This document shows positions 46,105 to 56,923 of a DNA stretch of 64,000 bases, in pieces. The position numbers and the translations under genes were made by a program. Source of the stretch: Aquitalea sp. LB_tupeE (lineage in GTDB: Bacteria; Pseudomonadota; Gammaproteobacteria; Burkholderiales; Chromobacteriaceae); the NCBI RefSeq assembly GCF_013391415.1, contig NZ_JACAXB010000042.1, positions 60,064-124,063 on the forward strand. The letters are read 5' to 3'. Every line of letters begins with the position of its first letter. Position 1 is the first letter of the stretch. The notes under the pieces were generated by a model. It did no database searches. It was not told the origin of the DNA and was given only the letters and a program-made list of their open reading frames with translations.

Positions 46105-47286
46105 CTAGCAGTTTTTGCCGGCTACATAGCCCGATGACCAGGCCCACTGGAAGTTGTACCCACCTAACCAGCCGGTAACATCAACAACTTCGCCTATAAA
46201 AAACAGGCCTGGAACGTCCTTGGCTTCCATGGTTTTGGAAGACAAGGCCTTGGTGGAAACCCCGCCGCGCGTCACTTCGGCCTTCTTGTATCCCTGTGTG
46301 CCATTGGGCTTGATGCGCCAATGCTGCACCTGCTCAGCCAGTTGCAAGCGCTTTTTGGATGTCAAATCCTTCAGCCGAAGATTGAAACCAAGCCGGCTCA
46401 ACCACGCCTCGGCAAAACGCTTAGGCCAACCGAGTTCGGCTAACGCATTACTCAACAGTTGCTCACTGCCCTGCCGCTCGTCCAGAAATGACGCAACATC
46501 ACAATCAGGCAGCAGATTGATAACCACATCCATTCCAGGTTCCCAGTAAGAGGAAATCTGCAAGATGGCCGGGCCAGACAAGCCTTTGTGAGTAAACAGG
46601 ATCTGCTCGCGAAAACGCCCCTTGCCTGCGCAAACTTCCACATCCAGCGACACCCCGGCCAGTGGAGCAAAGGCCTCTGCATCCTCGACATGAAAAGTCA
46701 GCGGCACCAAGGCCGGACTCAGCCCAGTGACCGGCAACCCGAACTGCTCGGCAATTCGGTAACCCAGCGGCGTAGCCCCGATTTGCGGGATGGACAAGCC
46801 ACCGGTAGCCACCACAAGCGCATGCGTACTGAAGACACCTTCGGTGGTTTCAAGCACAAACAAACCTGTTTCATCTTTGGTAACAGTACTGATGCTAACG
46901 CCCATCTGACGGAACACCCCGCCTTTTTGACACTCGGAGTCGAGCATATCGATGACCTGCTGACTGGAATCATCACAAAACAACTGCCCCAGTTTCTTTT
47001 CGTGATAAGCAATGCCATGCCGTTCAATCATGGCAATAAAATCCTGCGGACCAAACTGTGCCAGTGCCGAGCGACAAAAATGCGGGTTTTCAGATAAATA
47101 GCGCTCTGGCTTCGCATCATGGTTGGTGAAATTACAGCGACCACCGCCGGAAATACGAATTTTCTCGGCCAATTTGTTTGCGTGATCCAGTAGCAAGACC
47201 TTGCGCCCGCGCTGGCCCGCAATAGCGGCACACATCATGCCAGCGGCACCAGCCCCCAGCACCACGACGTCGAATGACTTATTCAT
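46105..47286 (-). CDS. HI0933/BaiN-type flavoprotein
   Basis: A 393-residue NAD(P)/FAD-dependent oxidoreductase: the dinucleotide-binding GAGAAGMMCAAIAGQRGRKVLLLDHA at the N-terminus, KIRISGGGRCNFTNHDA, VVATGGLSIPQIGATPLGY and the C-terminal PGLFFIGEVVDVTGWLGGYNFQWAW. These are diagnostic for the HI0933/YhiN group, related to BaiN. The physiological substrate is not established. It is divergent from sodB, with about 130 bases of shared control region. Confidence 0.9.
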   Translation of the reverse strand: MNKSFDVVVLGAGAAGMMCAAIAGQRGRKVLLLDHANKLAEKIRISGGGRCNFTNHDAKPERYLSENPHFCRSALAQFGPQDFIAMIERHGIAYHEKKLGQLFCDDSSQQVIDMLDSECQKGGVFRQMGVSISTVTKDETGLFVLETTEGVFSTHALVVATGGLSIPQIGATPLGYRIAEQFGLPVTGLSPALVPLTFHVEDAEAFAPLAGVSLDVEVCAGKGRFREQILFTHKGLSGPAILQISSYWEPGMDVVINLLPDCDVASFLDERQGSEQLLSNALAELGWPKRFAEAWLSRLGFNLRLKDLTSKKRLQLAEQVQHWRIKPNGTQGYKKAEVTRGGVSTKALSSKTMEAKDVPGLFFIGEVVDVTGWLGGYNFQWAWSSGYVAGKNC

Positions 47287-47415
47287 ATTCTTACTTTACT
47301 TATTTAGTCAACTATTGGCGATCAAGTGTTGAATCCAGTACACTTGCTGTTACAGTTATCCGCTAGATTCGGCTTTCGCAATTTCGCAAGCCCAATTCTC
47401 AACAAGGAGAGCATG

Positions 47416-47997
47416 ATGGAACACAAACTGCCGGAACTGCCTTACGCACTGGATGCGCTGGCCCCCCACATCTCCAAGGAAACCCTGGAATTCCACTACG
47501 GCAAGCATCACCAAACCTACATCACCAACCTGAACAACCTGATCAAGGGCACCGAATTCGAAAATGCCTCGCTGGAAGAAATCGTCAAGAAATCTTCCGG
47601 TGGCATCTTCAATAATGCCGCTCAGGTATGGAACCACACTTTCTATTGGTTTGGCCTGGCTCCGAATGCTGGCGGCGAACCGACTGGCGCGCTGGCTGAT
47701 GCCATCAACGCCAAGTGGGGCTCCTTCGAAGAGTTCAAAAAAGCCTTCACCCAGACTGCTATTGGCACCTTCGGCTCCGGCTGGGCCTGGCTGGTGAAGA
47801 ACAGCGATGACTCCCTGGACCTGGTATCCACCAGCAATGCCGCCACCCCGCTGACCACCGACAAGACTCCGGTCCTGACCTGTGACGTGTGGGAACATGC
47901 TTACTACATCGACTACCGCAATAGCCGTCCGAACTATCTGGACAGCTTCTGGAAGCTGGTAAACTGGGACTTCGCTGCAAAGAACTTTGCTGCCTGA
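47416..47997 (+). CDS. sodB: superoxide dismutase, iron type
   Basis: A 193-residue Fe superoxide dismutase. Metal ligands are in [11 protein letters not shown] (His), NHTFYWFGL (His) and [14 protein letters not shown] (Asp, His). [17 protein letters not shown] carries the Gln typical of the iron form instead of the Gly of the manganese form. AAGGAG lies six bases before the ATG at 47416; the ATG at 47413 would be too close. Confidence 0.95.
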   Translation: MEHKLPELPYALDALAPHISKETLEFHYGKHHQTYITNLNNLIKGTEFENASLEEIVKKSSGGIFNNAAQVWNHTFYWFGLAPNAGGEPTGALADAINAKWGSFEEFKKAFTQTAIGTFGSGWAWLVKNSDDSLDLVSTSNAATPLTTDKTPVLTCDVWEHAYYIDYRNSRPNYLDSFWKLVNWDFAAKNFAA

Positions 47998-48013
47998 TCA
48001 GACCAGATAAAAC

Positions 48014-48040
48014 AAAGGGCCTTACGGCCCTTTTTTTATT
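48014..48040 (+). terminator. Rho-independent terminator of sodB
   Basis: AAAGGGCC and GGCCCTTT form an eight-base stem around four bases, followed by TTTTATT. Confidence 0.92.
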
Positions 48041-48097
48041 GCTCAATGCAATCCAAGCAACAGACAGGACCGGATTCCGGCCCCGTCCGTCAGATCA

Positions 48098-49942
48098 TTA
48101 CTGTTCGCTTTGATCGTTCAGCTGCTGCTTGCCCATCTTGATGGGGTACTTTTGGCGCAGCGTCTCCAGATAGCTACCCAATTGGCTGCGTGCTGCCATC
48201 TGCACCATGGCCCCTGCCAGTTGAGTCCGCTCTTCATCTGTCACCGCCGCCCCAGCCCCCACACTGGCAATCTGATAAATGGCATAGTCGCCATTATCAT
48301 GCTTGCTAGCAGCAAAAGCCGGCAGGGTGCTGATTGCCGCAGAGAATACCGCCCGCACATCACCCGGAATCATATTGCCAGGATTACGACGCGAAACAGT
48401 TTGCAGTTCACCCCACTTCTGACCGTCCACACCCTTTCCAGCTTTAAGCTGAGCCAGCAGGGCCTGACCTTGTTTTTCAGCCAGCTTGGCACCCTCGGTG
48501 GCAATCAGCTCACTCTTGATGACATCACGCACTTCATCCAGTTTCTGCTGACGCTCCGGCTGATGATCAGCCACACGTACCACCACCAGATTACCGCCAC
48601 CAATATCAACAGGTTCACTATTGTGCTTTTTCTTCAGCACATCATCACTGAAGGCCGCATCCAGCACCTTGGCATTGGCCAATACCGGGTCAGCGGACTT
48701 CTTGTCACGAGATAGCCAGTCAGAATGCTGAATCTGCAACTTCAGCGCATCTTGCACACCCTTTAGCGAGTCAGCCTGCTGATAGGCAACTTCTGCCAGC
48801 TTGTCCGCCATGCTGCGCAATTGACCAGCAGCCTTCTGCTGCTTCAGTTTGGCTTCCACCGCGGCCTTGACTGCGTTGAAGTCCGACTGCTTTATCTCAT
48901 CCAGTTTGATGATGTGGTAACCGTACTCGGTTTCCACAACCTCGCTAATCTTGCCTGCCTGCATGCGGAACGCGACATCATCAAAAGGCTTGACCATCGC
49001 ACCACGGGCAAAGAAGCCCAGATCGCCACCATTAGCTGCCGAGCCCGGATCTTGCGATTTGGCTTTGGCCAGCTCAGCAAACTTGCTCGGGTCAGCACGA
49101 AGCTGTTTGAGCAAGGCCTCAGCTTCAGCCTTTACCTTGGCCTTATCCGCCGGCTTGGCATCCTTGGGAACAGTCAGCAGGATATGCGACGCCCTGCGTT
49201 CTTCACCAGACAGATCTGCCTTGTGCTGCTCGTAGTATTGCTTTACCTCAGCATCCGTCACATTGAGCGTGGCCGCCACAGACTGCGGAGAGAGCAGCAC
49301 GTAATCCAGCTTAACCGATTCGGCCGTACGGAAGCGCTTGGCATTGGCGTCATAAAAACCCTTCAACGCCGCATCATCCGTTTTGACCTGGGACGCAAAG
49401 TCAGCCGGTTTCAACAGCAGCAGGCGAACCTGACGCTCCTGTGCCATCAAACCACCCATGCGCTCCACTACACTGCGAGAAACAAAACCAGTGCCAGCAA
49501 AATTGTTGATCTGATTTTGCAACATGATGTCACGGCTGATTTTGGCTTCAAACGCCTCGGGCGACATATTGCGTGCCGCCAGGAATTCTTTATAGCGCGA
49601 TGCGCTGAATTGGCCGTTTTCCTGCAGTTCAGCAATGCCGGCAATCACTTTACGCAATTGCTCGGGACTAACAGTTGCACCGCCATCCTGAGCGGCTGCA
49701 AGCAACAAGTCCTGACGGATCAGATCTTCCAGAGCTTGTTGACGAGTCGCGGCATCAGAAGGCTGTCCTTCCAGAAGGCGGTCCAGGTCCCGCTTGTAAA
49801 TTTTGGCGGAACCCACCTTGACCAGATATGGGTCTTCCACGGCAGAGGTATAACTACCCACACCAAAGCCAACAAAGGTCAGCGCAACCGCGCCCAGAAT
49901 GACTTGAATGGCAATTTTATTATTCTGAACAAAATCGAACAT
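48098..49942 (-). CDS. ppiD: periplasmic folding factor PpiD (SurA-N and parvulin domains)
   Basis: A 614-residue inner-membrane-anchored periplasmic chaperone. A short cytoplasmic start and one membrane helix (about 11-31: IAIQVILGAVALTFVGFGVG) precede a SurA-type N-terminal chaperone domain and a parvulin domain near 260-360 (ASHILLTV, DPGSAANGGDLGFFARG, VVETEYGYHIIKLDE), followed by a long C-terminal arm. It helps outer-membrane and secreted proteins leave the Sec translocon. The ATG at 49942 begins the family homology; no clear Shine-Dalgarno. Last in the tig-to-ppiD block. Confidence 0.93.
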   Translation of the reverse strand: MFDFVQNNKIAIQVILGAVALTFVGFGVGSYTSAVEDPYLVKVGSAKIYKRDLDRLLEGQPSDAATRQQALEDLIRQDLLLAAAQDGGATVSPEQLRKVIAGIAELQENGQFSASRYKEFLAARNMSPEAFEAKISRDIMLQNQINNFAGTGFVSRSVVERMGGLMAQERQVRLLLLKPADFASQVKTDDAALKGFYDANAKRFRTAESVKLDYVLLSPQSVAATLNVTDAEVKQYYEQHKADLSGEERRASHILLTVPKDAKPADKAKVKAEAEALLKQLRADPSKFAELAKAKSQDPGSAANGGDLGFFARGAMVKPFDDVAFRMQAGKISEVVETEYGYHIIKLDEIKQSDFNAVKAAVEAKLKQQKAAGQLRSMADKLAEVAYQQADSLKGVQDALKLQIQHSDWLSRDKKSADPVLANAKVLDAAFSDDVLKKKHNSEPVDIGGGNLVVVRVADHQPERQQKLDEVRDVIKSELIATEGAKLAEKQGQALLAQLKAGKGVDGQKWGELQTVSRRNPGNMIPGDVRAVFSAAISTLPAFAASKHDNGDYAIYQIASVGAGAAVTDEERTQLAGAMVQMAARSQLGSYLETLRQKYPIKMGKQQLNDQSEQ

Positions 49943-49970
49943 GGCGATATCGGCGCAAGCCACCCCATTG

Positions 49971-50009
49971 GTAAAAAAAAAGGTGAACGACTGAACACGT
50001 TCACCTTTT
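49971..50009 (-). terminator. terminator of the tRNA-Val/tRNA-Asp transcript
   Basis: On the minus strand AAAAGGTGAACG and CGTTCACCTTTT form a perfect 12-base stem around eight bases, followed by TTTTT. It lies directly after tRNA-Asp and before ppiD. Confidence 0.93.
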
Positions 50010-50019
50010 CTGTAGATTC

Positions 50020-50096
50020 TGGCGGAGTGGACGGGACTCGAACCCGCGACCCCCGGCGTGACAGGCCGGTATTCTAACCAACTGAACTACCACTCC
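50020..50096 (-). tRNA. tRNA-Asp (GTC)
   Basis: A 77-base cloverleaf on the minus strand starting GGAGTGGTAG with encoded CCA. The anticodon loop CTGTCAC gives GTC, decoding aspartate. TTCGAGTCC in the T arm is intact. It follows tRNA-Val by six bases on the same transcript. Confidence 0.97.
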
Positions 50097-50102
50097 AAAC
50101 TG

Positions 50103-50178
50103 TGGTGGGCGTTGACGGAGTCGAACCGCCGACATTCTGCTTGTAAGGCAGACGCTCTACCAACTGAGCTAAACGCCC
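50103..50178 (-). tRNA. tRNA-Val (TAC)
   Basis: A 76-base cloverleaf on the minus strand starting GGGCGTTTAG with encoded CCA. The anticodon loop CTTACAA gives TAC, decoding valine. First tRNA of a two-gene unit downstream of hupB. Confidence 0.97.
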
Positions 50179-50180
50179 GC

Positions 50181-50215
50181 TATAAAACCTTGCCGTTATC
50201 TCTAACGACAAGGTT
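50181..50215 (-). terminator. terminator of hupB
   Basis: On the minus strand AACCTTG with CAAGGTT, extended by CGTTA/TAACG, forms a hairpin followed by TTTATAG. It lies five bases after the hupB stop, and tRNA-Val starts just beyond it. Confidence 0.75.
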
Positions 50216-50220
50216 GCAGA

Positions 50221-50490
50221 TTATAGCGCGTCTTTCAGTGCTTTGCCAGCACGGAACTTCGGAGAACGTGCAGCCGGGATCTTGATGGTTTCGCCAGTTT
50301 TCGGGTTGCGACCGCTGCGTTCAGCACGCTCGCCAACATAGAAAGTACCAAAACCTACCAAAGTCACGGTGTCGCCCTTTTTCAGAGCGTCGGTAACAGC
50401 GGCAACCATACCATCCAGTGCCTTGGCAGCTGCAGCTTTGGAAATATCAGCTTCAGCGGCGATTGCATCAATCAGTTCAGACTTGTTCAC
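50221..50490 (-). CDS. hupB: nucleoid protein HU
   Basis: An 89-residue HU/IHF-family histone-like protein: [28 protein letters not shown] dimerisation helices, [28 protein letters not shown] beta-arm region and [12 protein letters not shown] tail. It bends and compacts DNA as a dimer. The order lon-hupB-tRNA-ppiD is conserved in betaproteobacteria. It has its own very strong promoter at 50546-50575. Confidence 0.98.
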   Translation of the reverse strand: MNKSELIDAIAAEADISKAAAAKALDGMVAAVTDALKKGDTVTLVGFGTFYVGERAERSGRNPKTGETIKIPAARSPKFRAGKALKDAL

Positions 50491-50545
50491 GTAAGTCCCC
50501 TTTCGTCGTTCTTCGGTCTACGTAATTCGGATAAAAACCGCTTGC

Positions 50546-50575
50546 TTTATAGCAAGGTCAAAATCCTTGTGTCAA
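50546..50575 (-). promoter_or_regulatory. strong sigma-70 promoter of hupB
   Basis: On the minus strand TTGACA (50570-50575) and TATAAA (50546-50551) are spaced by 18 bases, or CTATAA by 17. The promoter is framed by a seven-base inverted repeat, CCGCTTG (50538-50544) and CAAGCGG (50573-50579); on the minus strand a TTTTT run follows the repeat, which may act as the lon terminator. Confidence 0.8.
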
Positions 50576-50666
50576 GCGGCTTCCAGAGGAATATTGCCTT
50601 TTGGCAAAGCCATCCGGAAAGCACAAGCGGCCCGGTAATTTAACTACGGCTGCAACATACTGATTT

Positions 50667-53081
50667 TTAATGCGTCATTACGGATACACCAGATGCACCT
50701 TCCGGCGCGGGGTGCAACTCGTCCGGCTTCGTGCCATCGGGCAAGGGTTCGGGCTGACGCTCCAATGCCAGGGCCAATACCTCGTCGATCCACTTAACGG
50801 GATGAATCTCCAGCTTCTGCTTGATGTTGGCAGGAATATCCACCAGATCCTTGGCATTGCCATGCGGGATCAACACATGCTTGATTCCACCACGGTGCGC
50901 AGCCAGCAGTTTTTCTTTCAAACCACCAATGGGGAGCACTTCCCCACGCAAGGTGATTTCGCCCGTCATTGCCACGTCAGAGCGTACCGGAATTCCCGCC
51001 AGAACGGAAACAATTGCAGTCGTCATGGCAATGCCGGCACTCGGTCCATCCTTGGGTGTTGCACCTTCAGGCACATGAATGTGCATGTCATGCTTTTCAT
51101 GGAAATCCGGCTTGATTCCCAAGGCACGCGAACGACTGCGCACCACGCTCATTGCCGCGGTGATCGACTCCTGCATCACCTCACCCAATTGGCCGGTACG
51201 GACGATATTACCCTTACCAGGCAAGGAAACCGCCTCAATAGTGAGCAGCTCGCCACCCACTTCGGTCCAGGCGAGGCCCGTCACCTGACCAATACGGTTT
51301 TCCTGCTCGGCCACGCCATAATCAAAGCGATGTACGCCCAGATATTTGTCGAGGTTCTTTGCATTCACCGTAACCTTGGCAGCCTTGTTCTTGCCGAGCA
51401 GCGTGCTGGTCACCACCTTACGGCAGATCTTGGCAATTTCCCGGTCCAGGCTACGCACGCCAGCTTCACGTGTGTAGTAGCGCACGATGTCACGCAAGGC
51501 ACTCTCATGCAACACCAGCTCACCATCCTGTACGCCATTAGCCTTCATTTGCTTGGGCACCAGGTACTTCAGCGCGATGTTGACCTTTTCGTCCTCGGTA
51601 TAACCTGCAAGACGGATGATCTCCATGCGATCCAGCAAGGCATGCGGAATATTCAGCGAATTGGCCGTGGCCACAAACATCACATCAGACAGGTCGTACT
51701 CAACCTCGGCGTAATGATCGACGAAAGAGTGATTTTGCTCCGGATCCAGCACTTCCAGCAAGGCAGATGAAGGATCGCCGCGGAAATCAGCCCCCATTTT
51801 GTCCACCTCATCCAACAGGAACAGCGGGTTCTTCACCCCAACCTTGCTCATGTTTTGCAATACCTTGCCCGGCATCGAGCCGATATAGGTACGACGATGG
51901 CCACGAATCTCGGATTCATCCCGCACACCACCCAGGGCCATGCGCACAAACTTGCGATTGGTCGCACGGGCAATGGACTGCCCCAGAGAGGTCTTACCCA
52001 CCCCTGGCGGCCCTACCAGGCACAAAATAGGCGCTTTGAGCTTGTCGACACGCTGCTGCACCGCCAGGTACTCCAGAATGCGCTCCTTGACCTTTTCCAG
52101 GCCAAAGTGGTCCTCATCCAGCACCGCCTCGGCATTGGCAACATCCTTGTTGATCTTGGTCTTTTTCTTCCAAGGCAACTCAAGCAAGGTATCGATGTAA
52201 TTGCGCACCACCGTCGCTTCCGCCGACATGGGCGACATCATCTTGAGCTTTTTGAGCTCAGCACCGACTTTGTCCTTGGCTTCTTTCGGCATACCTGCCA
52301 GACGAATTTTCTTTTCGAGCTCGTCGATGTCGCTGACTTCATCCATGTCACCCAGTTCTTTCTGGATGGCCTTGACCTGCTCGTTCAGGTAGTACTCGCG
52401 CTGACTCTTTTCCATCTGACGCTTGACGCGCCCGCGAATGCGCTTTTCTACCTGCAAGATATCGATTTCGCCTTCCAGCTGAGACAACAGATGCTCAAGC
52501 CGTGCGCGCACATCAAACATCTCCAGCACTTCCTGCTTTTGCTCAAGCTTGAGCGGCAGATGGGCGACGATGGTATCCGCCATGCGACCGGCACGCTCAA
52601 TACCAGCCAGCGAGGTCATGACTTCCGGAGGAATTTTCTTGTTGAGTTTGACGTACTGTTCAAACTGGGCCAGCAAGGCACGGCGCATGGCCTCGGACTC
52701 AGTGGAGTCTTCGCCATCAGCAGCCAGCGGCGTGATGGTGCCGACGAAGCAACCACCATCCTCTTCAACCTGGGAAATTTGCGCGCGCTGACGCCCCTCG
52801 ACCAGCACTTTTACGGTGCCGTCCGGGAGTTTGAGCATTTGCAGCACCGAGGCAATCGTGCCGACGCTGTAAAGATCATCCGCTTCCGGCTCGTCCTTGG
52901 AGGCGGAGCGCTGGGCAACCAGCAACACCTGCTTGCCTTCGTCCATGGCACTTTCCAGCGCCCTGATTGACTTGGCTCTGCCGACAAACAGCGGAATGAC
53001 CATATGAGGAAAAACAACCACATCCCGCAACGGGAGCAGGGGCAATGTGGTTTCTTCGCGGAGTTCTGCGGGTTGGGGCAT
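50667..53081 (-). CDS. lon: ATP-dependent protease Lon
   Basis: An 804-residue hexameric protease for misfolded and regulatory proteins. An N-terminal LON substrate-recognition domain ([23 protein letters not shown]), a coiled region, the AAA+ module with Walker [16 protein letters not shown] and Walker [13 protein letters not shown], and a C-terminal protease domain with catalytic Ser in [14 protein letters not shown] and Lys in [12 protein letters not shown]. The start at 53081 has AGGTGAT directly upstream. A heat-shock promoter was looked for but not found on the right strand. Confidence 0.97.
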   Translation of the reverse strand: MPQPAELREETTLPLLPLRDVVVFPHMVIPLFVGRAKSIRALESAMDEGKQVLLVAQRSASKDEPEADDLYSVGTIASVLQMLKLPDGTVKVLVEGRQRAQISQVEEDGGCFVGTITPLAADGEDSTESEAMRRALLAQFEQYVKLNKKIPPEVMTSLAGIERAGRMADTIVAHLPLKLEQKQEVLEMFDVRARLEHLLSQLEGEIDILQVEKRIRGRVKRQMEKSQREYYLNEQVKAIQKELGDMDEVSDIDELEKKIRLAGMPKEAKDKVGAELKKLKMMSPMSAEATVVRNYIDTLLELPWKKKTKINKDVANAEAVLDEDHFGLEKVKERILEYLAVQQRVDKLKAPILCLVGPPGVGKTSLGQSIARATNRKFVRMALGGVRDESEIRGHRRTYIGSMPGKVLQNMSKVGVKNPLFLLDEVDKMGADFRGDPSSALLEVLDPEQNHSFVDHYAEVEYDLSDVMFVATANSLNIPHALLDRMEIIRLAGYTEDEKVNIALKYLVPKQMKANGVQDGELVLHESALRDIVRYYTREAGVRSLDREIAKICRKVVTSTLLGKNKAAKVTVNAKNLDKYLGVHRFDYGVAEQENRIGQVTGLAWTEVGGELLTIEAVSLPGKGNIVRTGQLGEVMQESITAAMSVVRSRSRALGIKPDFHEKHDMHIHVPEGATPKDGPSAGIAMTTAIVSVLAGIPVRSDVAMTGEITLRGEVLPIGGLKEKLLAAHRGGIKHVLIPHGNAKDLVDIPANIKQKLEIHPVKWIDEVLALALERQPEPLPDGTKPDELHPAPEGASGVSVMTH

Positions 53082-53175
53082 ATCACCTAACCTTGCGTAC
53101 GTGAAACATTGCATGAAAGATGGGGCGGTCATGCTGAAAATCAACACCCCATACTAAATCAGTTTGGCGACATTA

Positions 53176-53204
53176 CAAAAGAAAACCGCCCATGAAGGGC
53201 GGCT
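53176..53204 (-). terminator. terminator of clpX
   Basis: On the minus strand CCGCCC and GGGCGG pair around five bases and are followed by TTTTCTTTTG. It lies about 20 bases after the clpX stop. Confidence 0.85.
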
Positions 53205-53224
53205 TTCTCTGCGACTGAACAAAC

Positions 53225-54505
53225 TCAGGCAGACTGCGCCTGCTCATCCTTGTCACGATAGATAAACAAAGGCTTTTCACCTTTTTCGATAACCTTTTCA
53301 TCCACCACGACTTTTTCCACATTTTCCATGGATGGCAGTTCGTACATGGTATCCAGCAGCACACGCTCGATGATGGAGCGCAAACCACGCGCACCGGTCT
53401 TGCGGATCAGTGCCTGCTTGGCAATGACACGCAATGCAGACGGACGCACTTCCAGCTCGACGTTTTCCATGCGGAACAAGCGCTGATACTGCTTGATCAA
53501 TGCATTTTTGGGCTGCGTCAAAATGGTGACCATGGCCTCTTCATCCAGCTCTTCCAGCGTAGCCACTACTGGCAGGCGACCAATCAACTCGGGAATCAGA
53601 CCAAAACGGATGAGGTCTTCCGGCTCTGCTTCCTTGAACAAGGCAGAGGTGGACTTGCTGTCATCCTTGGAGCTGACTTCCGCGCCAAAACCGATCCCAC
53701 CCTTTTCCGACCTGCGGCGAATGATCTTTTCCAGACCATCAAATGCACCACCGCAAATGAACAGGATGTTGGTGGTATCCACCTGGATGAATTCTTGGTT
53801 CGGATGCTTGCGTCCACCTTGCGGCGGAATAGAGGCAACCGTCCCTTCGATCAGCTTCAATAAGGCCTGCTGCACACCCTCACCCGAAACATCACGCGTA
53901 ATGGAGGGGTTTTCCGACTTGCGCGAAATCTTGTCGATTTCATCGATGTAGACAATGCCGCGCTGGGCCTTTTCCACATCGTAGTCGCACTTTTGCAGCA
54001 GCTTCTGGATAATGTGCTCGACGTCTTCGCCCACATAGCCAGCCTCGGTCAGCGTGGTCGCATCAGCAATCACGAACGGCACATCCAGCAAGCGTGCCAG
54101 CGACTGCGCCAGCAGTGTTTTGCCGGAGCCGGTAGGCCCCACCAACAGGATATTGCTCTTGGCGAGCTCGACCTCATCCTTGTCGCTTGCCGGGGTGTAC
54201 AGACGCTTGTAATGGTTGTACACGGCAACAGAGAGCGTTTTCTTGGCGAAGTCCTGGCCGATGATGTACTGATCCAGATCGGCGCGGATTTCCTGAGGGG
54301 TAGGCAACGCAGTTGAAGCAGCTCCTGCCTCACCGATTTCACCCACAACCTTTTCCAGCTCCTCGCGAATGATGTCATTGCAAAGCTCAACACACTCATT
54401 GCAAATAAACACCTGAGGACCGGCGATCAGACGCTGGACTTCATGCTGACTCTTTCCGCAGAAAGAGCAATACAGAAGTTTTTCGTTGCTGCTTTTATCA
54501 GCCAT
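53225..54505 (-). CDS. clpX: ClpX, ATPase subunit of the Clp protease
   Basis: A 426-residue AAA+ unfoldase. The N-terminal four-Cys zinc domain ([16 protein letters not shown], then [10 protein letters not shown]), Walker [16 protein letters not shown], Walker [13 protein letters not shown], the ClpP-docking IGF-type loop region ([10 protein letters not shown]) and sensor 2 [10 protein letters not shown] are present. It unfolds tagged proteins and feeds them to ClpP. It begins 16 bases after clpP and shares its transcript. Confidence 0.98.
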   Translation of the reverse strand: MADKSSNEKLLYCSFCGKSQHEVQRLIAGPQVFICNECVELCNDIIREELEKVVGEIGEAGAASTALPTPQEIRADLDQYIIGQDFAKKTLSVAVYNHYKRLYTPASDKDEVELAKSNILLVGPTGSGKTLLAQSLARLLDVPFVIADATTLTEAGYVGEDVEHIIQKLLQKCDYDVEKAQRGIVYIDEIDKISRKSENPSITRDVSGEGVQQALLKLIEGTVASIPPQGGRKHPNQEFIQVDTTNILFICGGAFDGLEKIIRRRSEKGGIGFGAEVSSKDDSKSTSALFKEAEPEDLIRFGLIPELIGRLPVVATLEELDEEAMVTILTQPKNALIKQYQRLFRMENVELEVRPSALRVIAKQALIRKTGARGLRSIIERVLLDTMYELPSMENVEKVVVDEKVIEKGEKPLFIYRDKDEQAQSA

Positions 54506-54521
54506 TAGCTAGTTCCACTGC

Positions 54522-55154
54522 TTACGCCGTAACATCCTTGCGGGAGGTCAGCACTTTATCAATCAGGCCATATTCGCAAGCTTCATCGGCAGACATGAAA
54601 TTGTCACGCTCGGTATCCGCCTGCAAACGCTCCATGGTCTGGCCGGAATGCTTGGCCAGCAACTCATTCATCTTGGCCTTCACTTTTACCAACTCACGTG
54701 CATGAATTTCAATGTCCGTCACCTGACCACTCAGGCCACCGCCATACAACAGCGGCTGATGGATCATCACGCGGCTGTTGGTCAGTGCAAAACGCTTGCC
54801 CTGCGTGCCTGCCGAAAGCAGGAAGGCACCCATGCTGGCAGCTTGACCAATACACAGTGTAGAAATGTCCGGCTTGATGAAATTCATCGTGTCATAAATG
54901 GACATGCCAGCGGTAATCGAGCCACCCGGAGAATTGATGTAGAAGTAGATATCCTTGTCGGGATTTTCCGACTCCAGGAACAACATCTGCGCTACAACCA
55001 GGTTGGCCGATTCATCGGTGACAGGCCCTACCAGGAACACGATACGCTCCTTGAGCAGGCGCGAGTAGATGTCGTAAGCACGTTCACCACGACCACTCTG
55101 CTCCACCACCATAGGCACCAGGCCCAGCCCTTGCGGTTCAATCATCGATTTCAT
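54522..55154 (-). CDS. clpP: ClpP, proteolytic subunit of the Clp protease
   Basis: A 210-residue serine peptidase that forms the tetradecameric chamber. The catalytic Ser is in [16 protein letters not shown], the His in [10 protein letters not shown] and the Asp in the [14 protein letters not shown] block. The N-terminal propeptide-like start ([19 protein letters not shown]) is typical. It lies between tig (24 bases upstream) and clpX (16 bases downstream). Confidence 0.98.
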   Translation of the reverse strand: MKSMIEPQGLGLVPMVVEQSGRGERAYDIYSRLLKERIVFLVGPVTDESANLVVAQMLFLESENPDKDIYFYINSPGGSITAGMSIYDTMNFIKPDISTLCIGQAASMGAFLLSAGTQGKRFALTNSRVMIHQPLLYGGGLSGQVTDIEIHARELVKVKAKMNELLAKHSGQTMERLQADTERDNFMSADEACEYGLIDKVLTSRKDVTA

Positions 55155-55178
55155 CGACCAACTCCGTTTGTATCGTTA

Positions 55179-56486
55179 TCAGGCGTTGTTACCCATCAGG
55201 GCATCAAAGGACAGTTCTTCTGCTTCAACCTTGGCCTTGGACAGAACAAATTCCACGACATTGTCTTCCAGCACCATGGAGGTCGGGCCTTCCAGACGAT
55301 CTGCACTGGCGTAATACCAGGTCAGCACTTCTTCCGGATGCTCGTAGCTGTCAGCAAACTCTTCAATCATGGCCTTAACCTGTTCCGGCTTGGCTTCCAG
55401 CTTGTTCGCTTCTACCACTTCAGCCAGGATCAGACCCAGAGCCACGCGGCGCTCTGCTTGCTGGGCAAACAGTTCCGGAGGGAAAGGCATGTCTTTTACA
55501 TTCATGCCACGTTGCTGCATATCACGCTGAGCCTGTTCGATCAGACGGCCGATTTCCAACTGAACCAGCGCCTTCGGCAGAGTGATTTCGGTGGCATCCA
55601 GCAGCGCCTGCATCACGGCTTCCTTGGTACGGGCTTGCAAGCGACGCTTCACTTCACGCTCAACATTCTTGCGAATTTCAGCGCGCATCTTTTCCACGTC
55701 GCCATCAGCGATACCCAGCAGCTTGGCAAACTCTTCGTTTACTTCCGGCAGGGTTGCTTCAGCAACATTCTTCACGGTGATTTCGAACACCGCAGTCTTG
55801 CCCGCTACATCCTTGCCATGATAGTCAGCCGGGAAAGACACTTCCACATTCTTGACTTCGCCTTCTTTCAGGCCAGTCACGCCAGCTTCGAAGTCAGCCA
55901 GCATCTGGCCCTGACCAATTACAAACGGGAAGTTTTCGGACGAACCACCATCAAACAGCACGCCATCAATGCTGCCCTTGAAGTCAATGATCACGCGATC
56001 ACCTTCAGCAGCGGCACGCTCCACGCGGTTGTAACGGGTACGTTGCTTGCGCAGGATGTCGATAGTCTTTTCGATTTCCACATCGGTAACCGGGGTGGAA
56101 GGCTTCTTGATTTCCTTGTCGGCCAACTCGCCAACTTTCACTTCCGGGTAAACTTCAAAAGTGGCGGCAAACTTGAAGTTTTCAACATCACCTTCGGCAG
56201 CAACCGGCTCGAAGCGCGGGTAGCCAGCAACACGCAGCTTTTGCTCGCTGACTGCGCTGTAAAAACCTTGCTGAACCTGCTCGCCCAACACCTCTTCACG
56301 CACTTGGGCACCGTAGTTGGCTTCAACAATCTTCAGCGGAGCCTTGCCCGGACGGAAACCTTGAATCTTGGCAGTGCGAGCCACGCGCTTCAGGCGCTCG
56401 GTCACTTGGGCATCAATGGCAGCCATCGGCAGAGCGATGTTCATGCGACGCTCAAGATTGCTCAACGTTTCCAGTTGTACTTGCAT
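55179..56486 (-). CDS. tig: trigger factor
   Basis: A 435-residue ribosome-bound chaperone with an N-terminal ribosome-binding domain (LERRMNIALP and the GFRPGKAPLKIV signature), a central FKBP-type prolyl isomerase domain (about 155-245; GDRVIIDFKGSIDGVLFDGG, FVIGQGQMLADFEAGVTG) and a C-terminal helical arm domain. It catches nascent chains at the exit tunnel. The ATG at 56486 has AAGGA six bases upstream. First gene of the tig-clpP-clpX group. Confidence 0.97.
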   Translation of the reverse strand: MQVQLETLSNLERRMNIALPMAAIDAQVTERLKRVARTAKIQGFRPGKAPLKIVEANYGAQVREEVLGEQVQQGFYSAVSEQKLRVAGYPRFEPVAAEGDVENFKFAATFEVYPEVKVGELADKEIKKPSTPVTDVEIEKTIDILRKQRTRYNRVERAAAEGDRVIIDFKGSIDGVLFDGGSSENFPFVIGQGQMLADFEAGVTGLKEGEVKNVEVSFPADYHGKDVAGKTAVFEITVKNVAEATLPEVNEEFAKLLGIADGDVEKMRAEIRKNVEREVKRRLQARTKEAVMQALLDATEITLPKALVQLEIGRLIEQAQRDMQQRGMNVKDMPFPPELFAQQAERRVALGLILAEVVEANKLEAKPEQVKAMIEEFADSYEHPEEVLTWYYASADRLEGPTSMVLEDNVVEFVLSKAKVEAEELSFDALMGNNA

Positions 56487-56923
56487 GTTCAATCCTTAAA
56501 CTAGTCAGCTGAATACGAGTTCGGCTCTTGCACGAACAATTCGTATCTTGGAAAACAGGTGAAACCCTCCAAGGGCTTCGGCTCTATATGGGGCCTTACG
56601 CCCCAGCTACAAGTGCAGTTCATACACCGCCAGCACAACAGCCTTGGCAGGACAGCACTACATTGTGAAGACGCGCAGTATAGCATGCACCCTGTTTTGT
56701 ATGCAGCCGAATCACCGCCACCCGCAAGCACGCAAAGCACAACAAGATAAAAAGGAAAAAATCAGCAGAGATCTTGCCAAGACACCATACGCGAGCACCA
56801 CCAGGCACATGGCATGGCAGATAAACCCACAGTCGTGTCTTGCACTCACCACAATTGGAAATGAGCCATATCCACAGCAGGACACTCCAACCTTGAGCCA
56901 CAACACACTAGAGTGATAAACGC
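56487..56923. other. intergenic region upstream of tig
   Basis: This contains the tig promoter region and a GC-rich hairpin (GGGGCC with a partner) near 56590-56607. The right half (about 56640-56920) has no convincing gene; short open frames there lack start sites and coding character. Confidence 0.4.

Noticed and set aside
53130..53160. Heat-shock (sigma-32) promoter for lon
   Set aside because: A CCCCATAC sequence is there, but on the strand opposite to lon transcription.
54648..56504. 618-codon rightward open frame antisense to tig and clpP
   Set aside because: It spans two conserved opposite genes and their gap, a sign of codon-bias shadowing.
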